Positions 37,805 to 43,061 of a DNA stretch of 43,061 nt are shown piece after piece. Location of the stretch: the NCBI GenBank assembly GCA_011050685.1, contig DRFF01000005.1:1-43061 (forward strand). Direction: 5' to 3'. The first letter of the stretch is position 1; each line of letters starts with the position of its first letter. The position numbers were made by a program, and so were the translations under genes. A model generated the notes under the pieces. The model did not search any database. It saw nothing but the letters and a program-made list of their open reading frames with translations, and was not told the DNA's origin. The DNA comes from Aurantimonas coralicida (lineage in GTDB: Bacteria; Pseudomonadota; Alphaproteobacteria; Rhizobiales; Rhizobiaceae).

Positions 37805-38923
37805 TTACTCGGCCGTCTGCGGAGTTTCATCCGCGTAGATATCGGTCCACAGTTCGGCGATGTCCGGCTCCGGATCGTTCTGGGCGAAATCCGCCGCGTC
37901 GGCCACAATCTCCCGGACCTCCTTGTCGATGGTTTTTACATCGTCATCGGACATGGCGTGGTCTTCCATGAGCCGACGCTTGACCTGCTCGATCGGATCG
38001 GACTCCGACCGCATCTTCTGAACCTCGTCGCGGGTGCGGTATTTCGCTGGATCGGACATGGAGTGGCCGCGATAGCGATAGGTCATCATTTCCAGAATGA
38101 TCGGCCCGTCGCCCTTGCGGCAATGTTCGACCGCAAGATCGCCCGCTGCCTTCACTGCGCGTACGTCCATGCCGTCAACCTGAATGCCCGGAATCTTGAA
38201 GGACAGACCGCGATGGGCGAAGTTGGTCTCGGCCGAGGCGCGGTTGACCGAGGTCCCCATCGCGTAGCGATTGTTCTCGATCACGTAGATCACCGGCAGC
38301 TTCCACAGCGAGGCCATGTTGAAGCTCTCATAGACTTGGCCCTGGTTGGCCGCGCCATCGCCGAAATAGGTCACCGCGACCGCGTCCGTGCCGTTGTAGC
38401 GGTTGGCAAAGCCAAGCCCGGTGCCGATCGAGACCTGCGCACCAACGATGCCGTGACCGCCGAAGAAGTTCTTCTCCTTCGAGAACATGTGCATCGAGCC
38501 ACCCTTGCCCTTGGAATAGCCGCTGCGACGCCCGGTCAACTCGGCCATAACACCGCGCGCTTCCATGCCGGTGGCGAGCATATGGCCATGGTCGCGGTAG
38601 CCTGTGACGACCTGATCGCCCTCCTTCAAGGCCATCTGCATGCCGACGACCACGGCCTCCTGACCGATGTAGAGATGGCAGAAGCCGCCGATGAAACCCA
38701 TGCCGTAGAGCTGCCCGGCCTTTTCCTCGAAGCGGCGAATCAGCAGCATGTCGCGATAGGCCTGAAGTTCGCCATCCTTAGAAAAGGGCGCCGGCTTGGG
38801 CGGTTCGAAATGCTCAAGTGTCTTGACGATTTCTGCGGACGAATCCGCTGACACGCCCTTTTGCGAACCGCTCGCTCCGCCGGCGTCTTTTGCCGTGGGG
38901 GATTTCTTCTGCCTGGCCGCCAT
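37805..38923 (-). CDS. pdhA: Pyruvate dehydrogenase E1 alpha subunit
   Basis: The 372-residue protein carries the thiamine-diphosphate motif [20 protein letters not shown]...NN, with GYRDHGHML and the phosphorylation-loop-like [15 protein letters not shown]. The N-terminal 50 residues are Lys/Ala/Ser-rich and not conserved. The start is the ATG at 38921-38923 (MAARQKKSP) with GGGAGG a few bases upstream; an upstream extension overlaps the promoter. It is the first gene of the pdh operon and lies behind a strong promoter with two upstream sites. Confidence 0.96.
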   Translation of the reverse strand: MAARQKKSPTAKDAGGASGSQKGVSADSSAEIVKTLEHFEPPKPAPFSKDGELQAYRDMLLIRRFEEKAGQLYGMGFIGGFCHLYIGQEAVVVGMQMALKEGDQVVTGYRDHGHMLATGMEARGVMAELTGRRSGYSKGKGGSMHMFSKEKNFFGGHGIVGAQVSIGTGLGFANRYNGTDAVAVTYFGDGAANQGQVYESFNMASLWKLPVIYVIENNRYAMGTSVNRASAETNFAHRGLSFKIPGIQVDGMDVRAVKAAGDLAVEHCRKGDGPIILEMMTYRYRGHSMSDPAKYRTRDEVQKMRSESDPIEQVKRRLMEDHAMSDDDVKTIDKEVREIVADAADFAQNDPEPDIAELWTDIYADETPQTAE

Positions 38924-38973
38924 GCTGCCTCCCGGTCTTGACCTGCCGACATGCGGCCACAAATCCTGATGGG

Positions 38974-39002
38974 AGTATAGACGGAGCGCAGCCGTCATCA
39001 AG
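38974..39002 (-). promoter_or_regulatory. pdhA promoter (-35 CTTGAT, -10 TATACT, 17-base spacer)
   Basis: On the minus strand CTTGAT (39002-38997) and TATACT (38979-38974) are exactly 17 bases apart, a near-consensus housekeeping promoter. Transcription would begin near 38967, leaving a leader of about 44 bases to the pdhA ATG. Confidence 0.75.
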
Positions 39003-39016
39003 CGATGCAGAGCCGT

Positions 39017-39036
39017 TTAACGGATTTCACGTTTAA
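39017..39036 (-). promoter_or_regulatory. Promoter-proximal TTAAC-N9-GTTTA site upstream of pdhA
   Basis: TTAAC-GGATTTCAC-GTTTAA resembles the perfect inverted repeat 38 bases away, sharing TTAACGGAT and the N9 spacer. It lies 14 bases upstream of the -35 element, centred near -60 from the predicted start. An imperfect operator is inferred. Confidence 0.45.
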
Positions 39037-39046
39037 TTGCCGCTAT

Positions 39047-39081
39047 GCAGCAAATTAACGGATAATCTGTTAATTTGCTGC
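39047..39081. promoter_or_regulatory. 35-base perfect inverted repeat upstream of pdhA
   Basis: Both arms are 13 bases (GCAGCAAATTAAC at 39047-39059, GTTAATTTGCTGC at 39069-39081) around a 9-base centre GGATAATCT. This is long and exact. It lies in the A+T-richer gap between ftsB and pdhA and has no adjacent T tract, so it looks more like an operator than a terminator. Centre is about -97 from the predicted pdhA start. Confidence 0.6.
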
Positions 39082-39181
39082 CTTACTATGCATGTCTTTG
39101 TAAATCCAGGGCTGAATCGGAATCCGACCGCCCCTTGCAGGGCGCCGCCAGGCGTCGTTTAGCCGGGCGGATTCGCGGCCG

Positions 39182-39490
39182 TTAGCGAAGGATGACGATC
39201 TCGTCGTCGGTGGTCACATTGAGCGCCCGGCGTGCTCGCTCGTCGATCATGTCGCGCTCGAGCGTTCCGTCGTGGAGGAGCTGGACTCGCTGTTCGAGCC
39301 GTTCGCGAACTTCAGTCACTTCGTCGATCTTGGCACCACGTTCGGCCAGCTCCCGGCTCAATGCCGCCTTTGCCTCCAGGCTATAGCGTCCGCTTTGAGC
39401 ATGGATCGCGAAATACGCCAGAAAGCTGACCGTGATCGCCGGCACGATCAAACGGCCGATATGGCTCTGTCGCTTTTGGATGGTACGCAT
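39182..39490 (-). CDS. FtsB/DivIC-like septum formation initiator
   Basis: The 102-residue protein has a short cytoplasmic head, one membrane segment (about 12-30), and a coiled coil (about 35-75, LSRELAERGAKIDEVTEVRERLEQRVQLL), then a C-terminal DMIDERARRALN segment. This is the architecture of FtsB, which with FtsL and FtsQ triggers septal peptidoglycan synthesis. Its location between eno and pdhA is conserved in Rhizobiales. A strong AGGAG precedes the ATG at 39488-39490. Confidence 0.88.
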   Translation of the reverse strand: MRTIQKRQSHIGRLIVPAITVSFLAYFAIHAQSGRYSLEAKAALSRELAERGAKIDEVTEVRERLEQRVQLLHDGTLERDMIDERARRALNVTTDDEIVILR

Positions 39491-39641
39491 CTTGGCTCCT
39501 TGCCGCCATCATCGCAGGCCTCGCTTAAGAGAGCGTAAACCAAGTCCCGACCGCGGTTGGTCCAGATGCGGATCGCCTCCGCTGTTTTCGCCTGTGTCCG
39601 GCGCCCTAGGTTCCACCGTCCGAGCAACGGACAACTGGACG

Positions 39642-40556
39642 ATGGACCGAACGGATCATGAGAGCGTCGAGGGCAAGCAGGGGGCATCCGACAAGCCCCG
39701 GCAAGCGAAAGACGTGACCGAACAACGGCTCGAGGACGAAGGCTCGCCGCTGAGCCACAGCGAGCGGCATCAAATCGAGGACCGGCTGAAATTGCGGCCG
39801 GTCGCCGTCTACGAGTTGGTTCGCCAGGAAGGCGAAGACGAACTGTCGCGCCCGACCAGCAGCCTTTGGTGGTCGGGCCTCGCGGCGGGGCTGTCGATCG
39901 GCTTTTCGGTCTTTGCGCAAGCGGCGATCCGCGCCAACCTGCCCGATACGGACTGGCGCCCGCTGATCGATTCCTGGGGCTACGCGGTCGGCTTCCTGAT
40001 CGTCATTCTCGGACGTCAGCAACTGTTCACCGAAATCACACTGACGGCGACGCTGCCGGTCCTGGCCCGGCCGAGCTGGCGCGGCCACCTCGCGATCGCC
40101 CGCCTCTGGCTCATCGTCTTTGCCGCCAATATGGTGGGAACGACCATCTTTGGCGCGGCGATCGCCTTTGATGTCCTTAATTTGCCCGACATCGCCAAGG
40201 CCGCGATCGAAATTTCGCAGGAAGCCATGGAACCGGGTTTCGGTCCTACACTTCTGCGCGGAATTGCCGCAGGCTGGCTGATGGCTACGGTGGTCTGGCT
40301 ATTGCCGTCGGCGGATAAATCCAGCTTCCTGGTGATCGCGCTCCTGACCTATCTCATCGCCCTGTTCCACCTGTCCCATGTGGTGGCGGGATCGGTGGAA
40401 GCGATGGCCCTGGTCTTTTCCGGTCACCTGTCGTTCGTCGATGCGGTCACCGGCTTCTATGTCCCGGCCCTCATCGGCAACATCCTGGGCGGCGCCACAC
40501 TGTTCGCGCTGATCAGCTATGGTCAGGTCGCCGAGGAGCTGGACGAGCGCAGCTAA
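39642..40556 (+). CDS. Formate/nitrite transporter (FNT) family channel, YfdC-like
   Basis: The 304-residue protein starts at the ATG at 39642 (MDRTDHESVEG). The first about 75 residues are hydrophilic, then come about six membrane segments (about 77-100, 110-130, 150-175, 200-222, 232-255 and 275-297) of the aquaporin-like FNT fold. LFHLSHVVAGSVEAM holds the likely central histidine, and FYVPALIGNILGGATLFALI is the last helix. The substrate may be nitrite, formate or another small anion; the YfdC subgroup is uncharacterised. A long open frame to the left is not coding. It is on the opposite strand to its conserved neighbours, next to an acquired-looking gene. Confidence 0.85.
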   Translation: MDRTDHESVEGKQGASDKPRQAKDVTEQRLEDEGSPLSHSERHQIEDRLKLRPVAVYELVRQEGEDELSRPTSSLWWSGLAAGLSIGFSVFAQAAIRANLPDTDWRPLIDSWGYAVGFLIVILGRQQLFTEITLTATLPVLARPSWRGHLAIARLWLIVFAANMVGTTIFGAAIAFDVLNLPDIAKAAIEISQEAMEPGFGPTLLRGIAAGWLMATVVWLLPSADKSSFLVIALLTYLIALFHLSHVVAGSVEAMALVFSGHLSFVDAVTGFYVPALIGNILGGATLFALISYGQVAEELDERS

Positions 40557-40576
40557 GTGACCCGGGGGATTTGACC

Positions 40577-41707
40577 ATGTCCAACCACTTTACTGCTCAG
40601 CCGCCTCTCTTGGGACTTACGGAAGATGAGGCGGTCGATGCCATGGTCGCGTGGTTCAGAGAAAACTTTGAGGACCCCGCACAGAACACTCCGCATAATT
40701 CTCAAGAAGGAGGCTACCAATACATTTGGGGCGGCCCGTACGATGCTCGAGACCAGCTGTCTGATTTCTCGCCTCAGATCATCTCGGAGTTTGGTGACGA
40801 AGCGGAGGTGCGTCTAATAGACAGGGCCGTCGACGGGGTTGAATCAGAGGGGCTGTCTGATTGGGCGCCCAATCTTGGTCGAGTAGACCGCGATCACGAC
40901 AACGACGGCTTCGTTCTTGGTACAGCTGAGGGGGCAATGATCGTCACAGAGAAGGGGGAGATGATCGCTGCATCTCCCGGAAAACAGGTCGTATATGAGG
41001 CTCCGAGGCCAAAATTTGTTGGCGTAGACGCCAAGGCTGCCGTAACGGAAATCGTCGAGTGGTTTGGAACGAAATTCGCGCCGGCAACCGCTGACAATAG
41101 CGACCAATATCGTGGATGGCCTGTCTACGCATCGGAACTCTCTACGATGGAAGCGCTATCCTCCTTGAATGATGCTCTGACGACGGAGTTTGGCCCTATT
41201 AACGGGATGATGATTGCCGGCGATGCCGCTGACAAGATCGAACGGCAGATGAATGGCGTCGATCGCTGGGTCAGAACCACTATATTGACACCTCCGATTG
41301 CAGATAGGCCTGCGAAAGCGCCGAACACAGAGAAACAAGCTCGTGAGAGGGCCGCGACAGCGCTGGATGCTCTCTCTGCCGCTATGGATGAACTGCCTCG
41401 TCCATCGCCATCCATCGGGCACAACAATCCGCCGGAGCCCATTAACTTTGGCCCTTTTAGCTGGATGGACTGGCACGAACTCGAAACAGCAGTCGCGTCT
41501 GCAAAATCACAGACCGAGAGCCCTTCCCCCGAGCCCGTGGACATTCATCGCTCGGCCGAAACGATCGAAGCGAAGGCTAGAAAAATTCGTGATTGGGCAG
41601 CAGAAGGCTTCGTGAAAGGATTCTCGCAGGCCGCCGGGGTGACGTTCTACGGGCTTATGATTGCGGCTGCTTCAGCGTTAGCTTTATGGGCGGGGTTTCT
41701 CCCTTAG
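40577..41707 (+). CDS. Membrane-anchored protein of unknown function with internal duplication
   Basis: I do not recognise this 376-residue protein. It starts at the ATG at 40577 after GGGGGA. Two similar segments occupy about 19-90 and 155-232: AWFRENF (25-31) matches EWFGTKF (161-167); ISEFG matches TTEFG; LIDRAVDGVE matches KIERQMNGVD. The first also has the striking YIWGGPYDAR (49-58), and the second WPVYASEL. An acidic stretch (DRDHDNDGF) follows the first repeat. SIGHNNPPEPI (279-289) resembles a motif I recall from accessory proteins of alphaproteobacteria. A single hydrophobic segment (about 354-374) ends the chain. G+C is lower than its neighbours: 30 of 60 in 41281-41340 against 39 of 60 in 42121-42180 within eno. 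Recent transfer is likely; function is unknown. Confidence 0.85.
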   Translation: MSNHFTAQPPLLGLTEDEAVDAMVAWFRENFEDPAQNTPHNSQEGGYQYIWGGPYDARDQLSDFSPQIISEFGDEAEVRLIDRAVDGVESEGLSDWAPNLGRVDRDHDNDGFVLGTAEGAMIVTEKGEMIAASPGKQVVYEAPRPKFVGVDAKAAVTEIVEWFGTKFAPATADNSDQYRGWPVYASELSTMEALSSLNDALTTEFGPINGMMIAGDAADKIERQMNGVDRWVRTTILTPPIADRPAKAPNTEKQARERAATALDALSAAMDELPRPSPSIGHNNPPEPINFGPFSWMDWHELETAVASAKSQTESPSPEPVDIHRSAETIEAKARKIRDWAAEGFVKGFSQAAGVTFYGLMIAAASALALWAGFLP

Positions 41708-41737
41708 CCTAAGATGCAGGCGAATGCGGCAGGCGGT

Positions 41738-43060
<1,323 letters not shown>

Positions 43061-43061
43061 C

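Noticed and set aside
39017-39073. CtrA boxes (TTAA-N7-TTAA) upstream of pdhA
   Set aside because: TTAA pairs occur but with 11 or 12 bases between them, not 7.
39047-39081. Terminator of ftsB
   Set aside because: The inverted repeat is exact but no T tract follows in the minus direction, and the related second copy points to an operator. Not fully excluded.

Overview
The window looks like chromosomal DNA from a G+C-rich alphaproteobacterium, most likely of the Hyphomicrobiales (Rhizobiales). Reasons: the nifR3(dusB)-ntrB-ntrC-ntrY-ntrX-trkA-hfq-hflX order; a pyruvate dehydrogenase cluster in which both E1-beta and E2 carry a lipoyl domain; a fused ispDF; and the eno / ftsB-like / pdhA neighbourhood. 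The genus cannot be fixed from the sequence. No rRNA, tRNA, CRISPR array, insertion sequence or prophage was recognised.

Layout. 3-446: the 3' end of moeA (molybdenum cofactor insertion). 510-10722 (minus): a respiratory nitrate reductase operon, read as narK(fused double transporter)-narG-narH-narJ-narI-parvulin isomerase, most junctions being 4-base ATGA overlaps. Divergent from it is a Crp/Fnr regulator resembling NarR (10962-11699), and a near-consensus FNR-type box lies 64 bases before narK. 11700-12088 is a 389-base non-coding stretch. 12089-18949: parE, a small exported protein of unknown function, an alpha/beta hydrolase, a RhlE-type DEAD-box helicase, hflX and hfq. 19132-28065 (minus): trkA and the two nitrogen-related two-component pairs NtrYX and NtrBC, headed by dusB. 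28173-29872 (plus): ispDF and a short cinA/pncC. 29857-38923 (minus): pdhA-pdhB-SRPBCC-pdhC-exported protein-SGNH hydrolase-lpd, then a small GlsB-type membrane protein, lipA and a COQ10/RatA-like START protein. 39182-43018: ftsB-like gene, a formate/nitrite-type channel, an unrecognised membrane-anchored protein and enolase.

How the parts fit. The nar block is a complete module for anaerobic nitrate respiration: uptake and nitrite export (NarK), catalysis (NarGHI), maturation (NarJ, probably the parvulin, with MoeA for the cofactor) and control (NarR plus FNR box). The ntr block senses nitrogen and possibly redox state. The pdh block groups the pyruvate dehydrogenase subunits with the lipoate synthase that supplies their cofactor, and with three small genes that are not standard subunits.

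The best candidates for something undescribed are (a) the lower-G+C gene at 40577-41707, which has an internal duplication, a GHNNPP motif and a C-terminal membrane anchor and sits among housekeeping genes, and (b) two similar TTAAC-N9 sites, one a perfect 13-base-arm inverted repeat, stacked just upstream of a strong pdhA promoter.
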